Assembly: GCF_010111755.1 (NCBI RefSeq)
Contig: NC_088953.1
Coordinates: 496,001-560,000, forward strand
DNA length: 64,000 nucleotides
Reading direction: 5' to 3'
Source of the DNA: Nakaseomyces glabratus
Taxonomy: Eukaryota > Ascomycota > Saccharomycetes > Saccharomycetales > Saccharomycetaceae
The notes beneath the pieces were generated by a model that searched no databases, was not told where the DNA came from, and saw only the letters and a list, made by a program, of their open reading frames with translations. Below are positions 40,469 through 49,968 of this stretch, in pieces. A program made the position numbers and the translations under genes. How positions within the stretch are numbered: the first letter of the stretch is position 1; every line of letters begins with the position of its first letter.

Positions 40469-41602
40469 ATGAGTACTACTAATAGTGACAGTAATGGACT
40501 CTGGGATGTGTCTGTTGTGACATTGAACTGTGCCAGGGACTTCCCATTCCGAGATCAACAGGAGAAATTAGCAATCCTAAAAGAGCTGATAACATTCAAC
40601 AGCAACAATGCGCAGGATATATATGCATTTGGGTTCCAAGAGCTTGTCAGAATATGGGAAGGTGCCGGTAAGATACGGATGGAGGCCGCTCTGATTGACA
40701 TCCTGAAGGATATCCTGGACATTCTCGATGAGCTGTTCCCACAGAACAATTATAAGAAACTGGGCTATAGCTATGTAGGTGCAACTGCGGTACTAGTTGT
40801 AGGGAAGGAGACGATCGAGTGCCATGACTCTGCCTCTACCACATCAAACTGTGGGAAGTTTGGTTCTACATTGAAAGGTGGTACTGCTTACAGTTTCAGA
40901 TTGAAGAAGAATGAGAGTACAGTATTGCAGACATTCACATTTATTAGCTGCCATTTGAATGCCAACGAGGGTGAAGATAATATGACCTCAAGAATCAATG
41001 ACTATGACAGGATTATGACACAATGCAACCGTGATTTCAGTGATCTAGAATTCAGAAAAGGGCATATATTTGTCTTTGGTGATTTAAACTTCAGGGTTAA
41101 TGACCCAAATTTCAAAGCTCATATAGCTAGTGAATGGGAACCCACTCTTCGCAAGCATGAGGAGTTAAACCATTTAAGAGCTAAGCATGTCATATTCCGT
41201 GGGTTTGACGAACAGCCAGTAACATTCCCCCCTACTTATAAATACAAAGTTGGCGACATGATCAGCTACAATAACAAGAGAATACCATCATGGTGTGACA
41301 GAATACTATACAAGAAATACCCATCGGGATTACCAATGGGCAAGGCTCGTTATGAATCTCTAGAAAGAGTACGCCACATGCAATTCACAGATCATCAAGC
41401 CGTGGGTCTGGCCATACAAGTGCCTGATCTTACAAAGGATAATAAGCATGAGCTCGAACTGATACGCCTCCTCGAGCCACTGAATGAGACGCTAGGGTAT
41501 TTTGCGGACACTTTATTGGCATACGAGTGGCTACGCCGTAGTACTCCGGTATACATTTTAGCTGCACTCATTTTATTTTATTTCTTCTATAATTTACTTT
41601 AA
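40469..41602 (+). CDS. INP54: Phosphatidylinositol 4,5-bisphosphate 5-phosphatase Inp54
   Basis: Type II inositol-polyphosphate 5-phosphatase that removes the 5-phosphate of PI(4,5)P2. The 377 residues fit S. cerevisiae Inp54 (384). The two signature motifs are FVFGDLNFRVN (about 202-212) and PSWCDRILYKK (about 275-285), with the N-terminal VVTLNCARDFP and GFQEL metal-site blocks. The C terminus is hydrophobic (VYILAALILFYFFYNLL), a tail anchor as in the ER-bound S. cerevisiae protein. It is tandem with MET22 (227 bp) and RIB2 (YOL064C-066C order). Confidence 0.96.
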   Translation: MSTTNSDSNGLWDVSVVTLNCARDFPFRDQQEKLAILKELITFNSNNAQDIYAFGFQELVRIWEGAGKIRMEAALIDILKDILDILDELFPQNNYKKLGYSYVGATAVLVVGKETIECHDSASTTSNCGKFGSTLKGGTAYSFRLKKNESTVLQTFTFISCHLNANEGEDNMTSRINDYDRIMTQCNRDFSDLEFRKGHIFVFGDLNFRVNDPNFKAHIASEWEPTLRKHEELNHLRAKHVIFRGFDEQPVTFPPTYKYKVGDMISYNNKRIPSWCDRILYKKYPSGLPMGKARYESLERVRHMQFTDHQAVGLAIQVPDLTKDNKHELELIRLLEPLNETLGYFADTLLAYEWLRRSTPVYILAALILFYFFYNLL

Positions 41603-41907
41603 AATCAACACAATTCAAAAAACACTTACTGAAGAAATCAAAACATATCTTCTAATAACTGTTTTCTAGTTTCTACGTATAGTAAATATGATTTGTCCAT
41701 TATCTATGACTTCCAATTGTTTGTTATATTAGTTTCAACAGTACATCAGAGCAAAACTCACAAATCATCACTTAAATTTTGCAAAAAATATGCAAAATAA
41801 TATATTTGACAAGATTATTCATAAAGACCTGATTAAAAGTGAAAACAACGAGAAGCAGTCGACAAGTATTAAAGTTTGTAGTATTAGCAAGGTTAATTGG
41901 TGAAACT
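41603..41907. other. Intergenic INP54-RIB2
   Basis: RIB2 promoter and leader. The notable content is a 37-codon ATG frame (41790-41903) ending just before the RIB2 start. Confidence 0.55.
41790..41903 (+). promoter_or_regulatory. 37-codon upstream ORF of RIB2
   Basis: Runs from ATG at 41790 to TGA at 41901-41903, with four bases before the RIB2 ATG at 41908. It begins MQNNIFDKII and ends SISKVNW. No TATA box fixes the transcription start, so inclusion in the mRNA is uncertain. If it is included, translation of RIB2 would need leaky scanning or reinitiation over a very short distance. Confidence 0.4.
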
Positions 41908-43662
41908 ATGATTGAAGGTTCTGACCCATCCCGGTCTCCGAGTGCATTTGAGCAACATCTAGAAAGGGAGATCAAGATTGCTAAGGAGGAACAGAAGTTG
42001 AAGAATTCTAGAAAACAGAAACGGAAATTTGATGCTACTAATCAGATGAGAGACGACAATGGATTTAAGATACGAGTTGCTGAGGCTGGCGCTGAAGGAA
42101 AAAAAGTTACTGATCCCGAGTACACAGTTGTCATTGATGGCCCATTACGCAGAGTTGAACCATATGAGTTTGAATACAAGACTTTCTGCAAGGAAAGATG
42201 GAGAGATAGAAAAATTATTGATATATTTACTCAAGAGTTCAGGGACCAGGAGCCCGACCACTACAGGAAAACAATTGCTAAAGGAGCCGTTTCTGTGAAT
42301 GGTAAACCAGCTAACTTAGAAACTATACTCAGAAATGGTGAGATGATCACCCATAAGATGCACAGACATGAACCTCCAGTCACTTCTAGACCAATAAAAA
42401 TTGTATTTGAAAATGACGATATCCTTGTCATAGACAAACCTGGTGGAATACCGGTTCACCCTACAGGGAGATATCGTTATAACACAATTACTAAGATTCT
42501 AGAGAAGCAAATGAAGAGAAGCGTACATCCATGCAATAGATTAGATAGATTAACAAGTGGATTGATGTTCTTGGCCAAGACTCCAGAAGGTGCAGACCAA
42601 ATGGCAGACCAAATGAAAACTAGAGAAGTTACAAAGGAGTATATTGCCAGAGTTGTAGGTGAATTTCCTACCGGTGAAATAACTGTAGAGAAACCTCTAA
42701 AGTCATACGATCCGAAAGTGTCTCTTAATATCATATGTGATGACACCAATGAAGATGATGCAAAACCAGCAAAGACTGTCTTTCAGAGGATAAGTTTTGA
42801 CGGCCAGACTAGTATAGTTAAATGCAAACCATTAACTGGTAGAACACATCAGATCCGAGTCCATCTTCAATTTCTTGGCCACCCTATAGCGAATGACCCC
42901 ATATATTCCAATACTGAAGTTTGGGGACCAAATTTTGATTCAAAAAAATATGAAGAAATTGTCCTTAAACTGGATGCTTTCGGAAAGACGAAATGTGCAG
43001 AGAGTTGGTATCATCCAGACGCTCAAGGTGAAGTCATGAGTTCATATAGATGCGAAGTATGCGATATCCCACTATATACTGATCCAGGTCCAAACGACTT
43101 GGATTTATGGCTACATGCATATAAGTATGAATCAACTGAAATCGACCCAGATACTGGTAAGAAGAAATGGAGCTATAGAACAGAGTTACCAGAATGGGCT
43201 CTAGCTCCAAATAGAAAGTACATGGTACAGGCCATCGAAGAAGCTGACAAATGTGGTCCAACAAAGACGGCTTTCAGCGTTGGTGCTGTCTTAGTCAATG
43301 GAACCGAAGTGCTCTCTGTAGGCCATTCAAGAGAACTTCCCGGAAATACACACGCAGAACAATGTGCATTGGAGAAGTATTTTGAGACCCACAACACAGA
43401 CAAAGTTCCGCCTGGTACAGTAATTTTCACGACAATGGAGCCTTGCTCTTTCAGGCTGAGTGGTAACCTACCTTGCTTACAAAGAATAATGGCACAAGAT
43501 GGTAACATTTCAACAGTGTTTGTTGGAGTCATGGAACCTGATACTTTTGTAAAGAACAATACCAGTCTAACTGACTTGGAAAACAACAATATCAATTATA
43601 TCCAGATACCTGGCTATGAAGAGCAATGTAAAATCATTGCCTTCAAGGGACATGACGAATAG
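41908..43662 (+). CDS. RIB2: Bifunctional pseudouridine synthase / DRAP deaminase Rib2 (Pus8)
   Basis: The protein joins an RluA-type RNA pseudouridine synthase (about 60-420) to a C-terminal deaminase (about 435-584) that acts on the diaminohydroxyribitylamino-pyrimidine intermediate of riboflavin synthesis. In S. cerevisiae the first part modifies position 32 of cytoplasmic tRNAs. Motifs: [13 protein letters not shown] with catalytic Asp213, [11 protein letters not shown], and the zinc ligands HAEQ (His482, Glu484) with [12 protein letters not shown] (Cys513, Cys523). The frame opens upstream with a GTG, but the first ATG is at 41908 (584 residues; S. cerevisiae 591). A 37-codon upstream frame ends 4 nt before it. 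Order INP54-RIB2 is as in YOL065C-066C. Confidence 0.96.
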   Translation: MIEGSDPSRSPSAFEQHLEREIKIAKEEQKLKNSRKQKRKFDATNQMRDDNGFKIRVAEAGAEGKKVTDPEYTVVIDGPLRRVEPYEFEYKTFCKERWRDRKIIDIFTQEFRDQEPDHYRKTIAKGAVSVNGKPANLETILRNGEMITHKMHRHEPPVTSRPIKIVFENDDILVIDKPGGIPVHPTGRYRYNTITKILEKQMKRSVHPCNRLDRLTSGLMFLAKTPEGADQMADQMKTREVTKEYIARVVGEFPTGEITVEKPLKSYDPKVSLNIICDDTNEDDAKPAKTVFQRISFDGQTSIVKCKPLTGRTHQIRVHLQFLGHPIANDPIYSNTEVWGPNFDSKKYEEIVLKLDAFGKTKCAESWYHPDAQGEVMSSYRCEVCDIPLYTDPGPNDLDLWLHAYKYESTEIDPDTGKKKWSYRTELPEWALAPNRKYMVQAIEEADKCGPTKTAFSVGAVLVNGTEVLSVGHSRELPGNTHAEQCALEKYFETHNTDKVPPGTVIFTTMEPCSFRLSGNLPCLQRIMAQDGNISTVFVGVMEPDTFVKNNTSLTDLENNNINYIQIPGYEEQCKIIAFKGHDE

Positions 43663-43961
43663 AAAAAAATAGATCAACAAAGTATAGAATTCATGATCAA
43701 CTTCAAGAACCAGATAATCATTCAAATTAGAAATATTTAATATTTATACTTCTCAATATCTATATAGCCTCGTAACGAAAATATTCACGTTCAACGGTAA
43801 AAGTTGACGAAGAGTCCCATCTCATCGAGACTTTTGTCAACTTCTGAAATATTTCACAACTGCTGAACAAGATATCAATTGACCTTTTGTAGTTGGCCAA
43901 TTGATCTTGCTCCTTTGATTCAATTGCAAAGAAGCTATATAACGAACTAACCGCTCAGAAT
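43663..43961. other. Intergenic RIB2-NAT1
   Basis: A 299-bp spacer with the NAT1 promoter. It contains the inverted element TTGGCCAATTGATC near 43895. Nothing else. Confidence 0.45.
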
Positions 43962-46481
43962 ATGTCCAGGAGAAGAGGTGGTGTGAAGGCCAAGCCGGTG
44001 TCCAGGCTAGGCACAAAAGATACTACTCAATTTCTAGAGGCTTTAAAACTCTACGAAGGTAAGAACTACAAGAAATCTATAAAGATTTTGGATGGTGTGC
44101 TGAAGAAGGAGAGCTCTAATGTTGACTGCTTGGCCTTGAAAGGTCTTGATCTTTACTCAATTGGTGAGAAGGACGAGGCCACACAGTACATCGAGAATGC
44201 AGTAAGCAAGATCAACGGTACTACTGCGTCTGCTATGTGTTGCCACATCCTCGGTATATACATGCGTAACATCAAAGATTACCATAAAAGTATATTATGG
44301 TTCCAAGCTTCTTTAGAGAATGGTTCCAACAACTATCAAATTTACAGAGACCTTGCCACACTATACTCGCAAGTCAACGATCACAAGAAGGCTTTAATTG
44401 CCAGAAAGGCCTACTGGGAGACTTATATGGGCTATAGAGCTAACTGGACTGCTTTGGCTGTCAGCCAAGATATAAATGGCGAGAGACAACAAGCCATCAA
44501 CACCCTTTCTCAGTTCGAGAAGATTGCAAGTGGAAAGATCAGTGAAGCTGAAAAGTACGAACACAATGAATGTTTGATGTATAAGAACGATATTATGTAT
44601 CGTAATGCTGGAAGCAATGCTGATAAACTACAAAAAGTCTTGAACCATTTGACCGATGTTGAAAAGGACATCTTTGACAAGTATGCTGTCCTTGAGAGAA
44701 AGGCTTCCATTTACATGAAAATGGGTAACATGAAGGACGCTTCTATCATGTATAGAACGCTGATTAAAAGAAACCCAGACAACTTTAAATACTATAATCT
44801 TCTGGAAGTTTCACTAGGTATCAGAGGTGACAATAGACTTAGAAAGGCACTATATGAAAAGCTAGAAAAATTCTATCCAAATTGTGATCCACCAAGATAC
44901 ATTCCATTGACTTTCATACAAGATGAGACAGAATTGAGCAAGAAGCTAGAACAATACATTCATCCAATGTTGAAGAGGGGTGTTCCAGCAACTTTTGGGA
45001 GCTTAAAAAATCTGTACAGATCTAGAGGAGACAAGGTTATTGTCCCAATTGAAAAAATTGCTCTTGAATATTTGAAAAATATTGATGAAAGAAAGGAACA
45101 GATTCCTTACATTTGGACGTGCTACTTTCTTTCCCAGCACTATTTGTATTTGAAGGACTTTACTCAAGCCCAGTCATATATCGATAAAGCCATGGACCAT
45201 ACTCCAACTATGGTTGAATTTTACATTCAGAAAGCTCGTATTTTGAAGCATCTGGGATTGCTAGATTCCGCATCTGATATCCTAGAAGAAGCGAGAAAAC
45301 TGGACTTACAAGACAGATTCATTAACTGTAAGTCAGTGAAGTATCTGTTGAGAGCTAATAAAATCGATGAGGCAGTTGAAGTTGCCTCTCTTTTCACAAA
45401 GAATGAGGACTCAGTCAATGGTTTGAAGGACTTGCACTTAGTGGAAGCATCGTGGTTCATTGTTGAGCTTGGTGAGGCTTATCAGAGACTATACTTAGAC
45501 TCCTCTAATAAGTTGAAAGAATTGAAAAAGGAGATCGAAATACTGGAAGAATCAGAGGAAAAAGAAGTCAAAAACCAAGAATTAAAGGATGCTGAAGGTA
45601 ATTGCGATAAATTCCAAGGTCTGTCCCTAAAGAGATTCTTGGCGATTTCGAAATTTTACAAGCAATTTGAAGATGACCAACTTGATTTCCACTCATATTG
45701 TATGAGAAAGGGTACCCCAAGAGCATACCTTGAAATGCTAGAATGGGGTAAGAAACTGTACACCATGCCAATGTATGTGAGAGCAATGAAGAGAGCTTCG
45801 TCTACCTACTTTGAGTTACATGATATAAGAACCAAGAGATCTAGTGATGACTCTGGTATCGAAAATGGCTCAAAGAACAAGAAACCAAAGAAAGAGAGTG
45901 CTGCTGCTCGTAAACGTAGAGAAGAAGAGGAAGCAAAAGTTCTTGCTTATCCAAAGGAGCAAGAGAAGGATGTCTTCGGTCTGCAATTACTCGAATCAAA
46001 GAACTTTTTGGAAGATTTTGCAGAGAATTTCTATAACGGCTACTTAAATCAAGTGTCACAGGAAGAAAAGGATTACTGTCTAGACTTTGATTACAATTTG
46101 AGAAATAAGAAGCTGGCTCTATGTCTCTCTGATCTATCAAAACTGGGATCAATTTACGGTGAAAAATCTGCATTGTACGGCGCTATGGCAATAACATTGT
46201 TCCTACAAACCAAAAAGGTAACTGACCATGATGAAATTGCCAAGAAAGTCGTTGAAAAGGCATTTGAAAACATAGAGCACTTCAACCAAGGTGATAGGGA
46301 CAATGAAGAATTCGATTGGATTGAGTTTTTGAAGAACAAATACACTGGAAACCTAGTGGCCTACCTGTTCCTGTACAAGCATCACATCGGTGACAAAGAA
46401 ACTTTGAAAACCTTGATCATTGATCAACTGTCCAACGAAGAGCCATACGAACAATCAAAGGTCATCCGTTACACTCTCTAA
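43962..46481 (+). CDS. NAT1: NatA N-terminal acetyltransferase auxiliary subunit Nat1
   Basis: Ribosome-associated scaffold that binds the catalytic subunit Ard1/Naa10 and Nat5, and acetylates nascent chains after Met removal. 839 residues (S. cerevisiae 854). TPR-like helical repeats are seen through most of the length (for example residues 25-160 and 400-480). A lysine/glutamate-rich stretch (about 625-665, ESAAARKRREEEEAK) matches the conserved basic region of the family. In S. cerevisiae this gene is YDL040C, next to SIR2 (YDL042C). Here it lies between RIB2 and RTG1, genes of the sister YOL track, so the retained duplicate differs by lineage. Confidence 0.95.
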   Translation: MSRRRGGVKAKPVSRLGTKDTTQFLEALKLYEGKNYKKSIKILDGVLKKESSNVDCLALKGLDLYSIGEKDEATQYIENAVSKINGTTASAMCCHILGIYMRNIKDYHKSILWFQASLENGSNNYQIYRDLATLYSQVNDHKKALIARKAYWETYMGYRANWTALAVSQDINGERQQAINTLSQFEKIASGKISEAEKYEHNECLMYKNDIMYRNAGSNADKLQKVLNHLTDVEKDIFDKYAVLERKASIYMKMGNMKDASIMYRTLIKRNPDNFKYYNLLEVSLGIRGDNRLRKALYEKLEKFYPNCDPPRYIPLTFIQDETELSKKLEQYIHPMLKRGVPATFGSLKNLYRSRGDKVIVPIEKIALEYLKNIDERKEQIPYIWTCYFLSQHYLYLKDFTQAQSYIDKAMDHTPTMVEFYIQKARILKHLGLLDSASDILEEARKLDLQDRFINCKSVKYLLRANKIDEAVEVASLFTKNEDSVNGLKDLHLVEASWFIVELGEAYQRLYLDSSNKLKELKKEIEILEESEEKEVKNQELKDAEGNCDKFQGLSLKRFLAISKFYKQFEDDQLDFHSYCMRKGTPRAYLEMLEWGKKLYTMPMYVRAMKRASSTYFELHDIRTKRSSDDSGIENGSKNKKPKKESAAARKRREEEEAKVLAYPKEQEKDVFGLQLLESKNFLEDFAENFYNGYLNQVSQEEKDYCLDFDYNLRNKKLALCLSDLSKLGSIYGEKSALYGAMAITLFLQTKKVTDHDEIAKKVVEKAFENIEHFNQGDRDNEEFDWIEFLKNKYTGNLVAYLFLYKHHIGDKETLKTLIIDQLSNEEPYEQSKVIRYTL

Positions 46482-46921
46482 AGATAACTTTGTTCCATAC
46501 ATAAACCATACATACAAATGTTGAATAAAATTTAATACACTAAGACTAGATTCTCGCAGTTTTAAATAGCCAAAAGATAGATGTAGATAATCTATAGCAA
46601 ATGACTAAATCCGTATATACATAACTATGTACGACATACTTAAAGGTTGTCTGTTGAGCTAAAACTCCCGAAAAAGTGGCCCGAAGGCCTGACCTTACAG
46701 GAAAGCTCGGTTCAAGATGAGTTAAGGTTGAGAGGTATTGCAAGAGAGTCATCCTGAGAAGACTACTTCATATTCAATACATTTAATACTCAATTATCAG
46801 TAATTAGAGAAGGCAAGGTTAATCGTTGGCCAGCATTTTGACGGAAGACAGATTTTGCCATTTAGAAGAGGAATCCAATTGACTGAAGTGAAAAGGAAGA
46901 AAACTATAGTAAAAACACAAA
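46482..46921. other. Intergenic NAT1-RTG1
   Basis: RTG1 promoter and NAT1 3' end, 440 bp. No recognised element. Confidence 0.45.
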
Positions 46922-47521
46922 ATGTCAACACCTATTTCGCAGTCTGTGCCATCTAGCTCAGGGCAGATGAAGGCGGCACGCAAGAGGAACGACAACATGA
47001 CGGACAAGATACAGGAGCTGCTACGGTTAATCCCAGCTGAGTTTTTCCAAGAATCCTATGGTAGTGGGAACGAATCTGGGGCCAATGGCGAGACACCAGG
47101 GCCTGCATCTGGCGCGCCAAAACTGAAAGGTACGGGTACAAAAGACGGCAGACCCAACAAAGGTCAAATCTTGACACAGGCAGTGGAGTACATTTCCCAT
47201 TTACAGAACCAAGTAGACACATATAACCGAGAAGAGATCGAGCTGATGGTGAAAGTCACCGAGCTAGCGAAGGAGACAGGCACAATCGTGAACGACATCA
47301 ACCTAGAGAACACAAGCGCTGAGATCGCCCTTGCTAACATCGGTGTGGGTCCGCTAGCAGCTGCATCCGCCGGAGACGAAACGCAGGACCAGAACAGTGA
47401 GTCCAAACCCAACAGCAGCGTCTCCTCGTCTGTTGCAGACGAGGAAAACTCCAGAGGTACGCCAAAGAAGGCTCAGATGAGCAAATTCGAGTACGGAGGA
47501 TACGCAGAATATGCAAGCTGA
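46922..47521 (+). CDS. RTG1: bHLH transcription factor Rtg1
   Basis: Partner of Rtg3 in mitochondrial retrograde signalling, which controls CIT2, ACO1 and other glutamate-pathway genes. The 199-residue protein has the bHLH basic/helix 1 part at 17-45 (RKRNDNMTDKIQELLRLIP), a long variable loop rich in Gly/Ser/Ala, and helix 2 (KDGRPNKGQILTQAVEYISHLQNQV, about 72-96). The loop is larger than in most bHLH factors, as in S. cerevisiae Rtg1 (177). The C-terminal half is Ser/Glu-rich. YOL067C lies between RIB2 and HST1 in S. cerevisiae; here NAT1 is inserted before it. Confidence 0.93.
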   Translation: MSTPISQSVPSSSGQMKAARKRNDNMTDKIQELLRLIPAEFFQESYGSGNESGANGETPGPASGAPKLKGTGTKDGRPNKGQILTQAVEYISHLQNQVDTYNREEIELMVKVTELAKETGTIVNDINLENTSAEIALANIGVGPLAAASAGDETQDQNSESKPNSSVSSSVADEENSRGTPKKAQMSKFEYGGYAEYAS

Positions 47522-48162
47522 GTCTCGTTGTACTAATGTACCTGTCGGTTGTCAAACACGCTCATCTAAGATGGATTGGCCAGGAAAGAGCAACGCTTCT
47601 GGCGCAGTTTATTATCATACTGTAGTACGTTAGATCACATGACTCTTACCGTATTGCACGCTTGGATACACAAAAATGACGAATTTTCTGCAGAGGAAAG
47701 AAGTCTTCTCTGCGAGTGTTTCTGAGTGAAAATTGATGGTCAAAGAATGGCCACAATTTCCCGTCGGGAGAGTTCGAGCTCAAAAGTGAAAAAGTTTCTG
47801 CCGAAGCCAAACAAACCGATCGATGCGCAACTATCAACTGTGCAGTGAACATAGCGGTGGGGGTGGGACTAGCTGTAGCAAGAGCAAGGAGGACCAACTG
47901 ATACGGTTGCGAAGGAAGACACCACACCACGTTACCTGGCTGCGACGGCGAACATTCTCAACTTTGGGAATAAACAAACCTGGAAGCAGTGTTGGGTTTA
48001 TTTTGGTTCTAATCCGATTTACGGTATTTTACTTGATCTGAAGTGGGAGTACTGATCGATCAGCCCTTTTCGTTGTGATAGAAGGGGTGTATAGGTGGCC
48101 ATACCGGTTCAAGTTGTGGAGCTACGATATAAGAAAAAGTACCGGTGACCAAGAAATTAGGA
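47522..48162. other. Intergenic RTG1-HST1
   Basis: HST1 promoter region. It has ATCACATGAC at 47635-47644 (E-box-like) and GAGTTCGAGCTC at 47769-47780, whose GTTCGAGCTC resembles a tRNA B box but has no matching A box. The frame 47646-47930 is not convincing. Confidence 0.45.
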
Positions 48163-49692
48163 ATGATCATATCTAGAGGTTCTCATGTGGATGAAGAGCC
48201 CGTGGCGAAGAAGCCACGGATATCTGTAGGTGAGATGACAGATGACACAACGGATGATGGGCTGAACACCGAGGAGATTAGAGCCCCTTATACAACAGAG
48301 GAGATGGATGAGCCTGAAAAAGCCGCGTTACTACCCAAGATACCGAAAAAATCACCCGTAAGTATCGGTATGAACCCAGAAAATGGAAAGTATGTCTTAC
48401 CTAACTATTCGAAAGACGAATCCTTGAACGCGAGAAAGTTTCTGAAATACTACGGTCTTCGTAAGTTTTTGGACACTTACCTACCGGAAGAGCTGAACTC
48501 ACTCTATATCTATTCGTTGATCAAATTATTGGGCTTTGAGATTAGAGACAAAGAACTTTTATCGAGTCTTTATAGATTTTTCCATCCAGTGAAAAGTAGT
48601 GACCAGTTCAAGCTCGAATATGAAGATTTCACTGATCCTTTGGAAAAAAAAGAGGCTGTTAAACTAATCAAAGATTTACAGAAGGCTATCAATAGAGTAC
48701 TAGCAACAAGAATTCGATTATCCAACTTTTATACCATAGACCATTTTGTCTCCAAAATAAAAAAAGCTGAACGAATATTGGTGCTCACAGGTGCTGGTGT
48801 ATCAACATCCTTGGGTATTCCGGATTTCAGATCTTCAGAAGGTTTTTACTCCAAGATTCAACATTTAGGTTTGGACGACCCTCAGGATGTTTTCAACTAT
48901 GATATTTTCATGCAAGATCCATCCGTTTTTTACAACATCGCCCACATGATTTTACCCCCGGAGAATATGTACTCACCTTTGCATAGCTTTATAAAAATGC
49001 TACAGGACAAGGGTAAGCTATTAAGAAACTATACACAGAATATTGATAATTTGGAATCTTACGCAGGAATAGATCCTGAAAAACTAGTTCAATGTCATGG
49101 CTCTTTTGCCACTGCATCCTGTGTTACCTGTCACTGGCAAATACCAGGAGAAAAGATTTTCAGTAACATCAGATCGATGGAATTGCCGCTATGTCCTTAT
49201 TGTTATCAAAAAAGAAGAGAATACTTTCCAAATACTGGTGACGAGGAGTACGATACATTGAAAGGTAACTTGGAATCCGGCATACAAAATAACAATTTTG
49301 CATTGAAATCTTACGGAGTTCTAAAACCTGACATTACATTCTTTGGTGAAGCATTACCTTCGAAGTTTCATAAGACCATCAGAGAAGATATAATGAAATG
49401 TGATCTGCTTATCTGTATAGGTACCAGTTTGAAAGTTGCCCCAGTCAGCGAAATTGTGAATATGATACCTGCATATGTTCCACAAGTATTAATAAACAAG
49501 GATCCAGTAAAACATGCCGAATTTGATATAGAGTTACTTGGATTCTGTGATGACGTTGCTACGGTTGTTGCACAGAAATGTGAATGGGATATTCCACATA
49601 AAGATTGGGAAGGTAAACTAAAAAAGAAGAGATTTGATGTTAACGAGATTGAGCGCGGAGTTTTTAATATAGAGGCTGGTTCTCCTGAATGA
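48163..49692 (+). CDS. HST1: Sirtuin NAD-dependent deacetylase Hst1 (Sir2 family)
   Basis: Class I sirtuin removing acetyl groups from histone tails with NAD. Hst1 works with Sum1-Rfm1 in repressing mid-sporulation and NAD-synthesis genes. The open frame begins with a GTG; the first ATG is at 48163, giving 509 residues (S. cerevisiae Hst1 503, Sir2 562). Motifs: GAGVSTSLGIPDFRSSEGFY (from residue 210), TQNIDNLE, catalytic His312 in QCHGS, and zinc cysteines 320/323 and 344/347. An N-terminal Sir2/Hst1-specific helical region (about 60-190) is present. Because the SIR2 gene arose from the same duplicated block, HST1 is assigned from its RTG1 neighbour and from length; a tree would be decisive. 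Confidence 0.9.
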   Translation: MIISRGSHVDEEPVAKKPRISVGEMTDDTTDDGLNTEEIRAPYTTEEMDEPEKAALLPKIPKKSPVSIGMNPENGKYVLPNYSKDESLNARKFLKYYGLRKFLDTYLPEELNSLYIYSLIKLLGFEIRDKELLSSLYRFFHPVKSSDQFKLEYEDFTDPLEKKEAVKLIKDLQKAINRVLATRIRLSNFYTIDHFVSKIKKAERILVLTGAGVSTSLGIPDFRSSEGFYSKIQHLGLDDPQDVFNYDIFMQDPSVFYNIAHMILPPENMYSPLHSFIKMLQDKGKLLRNYTQNIDNLESYAGIDPEKLVQCHGSFATASCVTCHWQIPGEKIFSNIRSMELPLCPYCYQKRREYFPNTGDEEYDTLKGNLESGIQNNNFALKSYGVLKPDITFFGEALPSKFHKTIREDIMKCDLLICIGTSLKVAPVSEIVNMIPAYVPQVLINKDPVKHAEFDIELLGFCDDVATVVAQKCEWDIPHKDWEGKLKKKRFDVNEIERGVFNIEAGSPE

Positions 49693-49968
49693 ACCGCTCA
49701 TTTGTTTTTATAATAGATATTGTATAACCGTTCTATATTATACATTAATTCAGTGAAGTGCATTTTAAATTTGATTAAACAAATTAATTTAACTAGCTAC
49801 AATGATCTGGTCGCCATACATTACCACATTGTAAGTTCAGCTGAAACCATTATTCTAGAGCGTTATAATTTTTCCTTTAAATGATAAATAAGGTACAAAT
49901 GTTTCAAAAGGATATTAAACAAAATGAACATGAAATTACTTATATGAAATATATTTATTCATTCAACC
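49693..49968. other. Convergent intergenic HST1-SSB
   Basis: 276 bp between two 3' ends. In S. cerevisiae the gene beyond the SSB1 3' end is the mating-type endonuclease HO (YDL227C); no such gene is present here. Confidence 0.6.
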
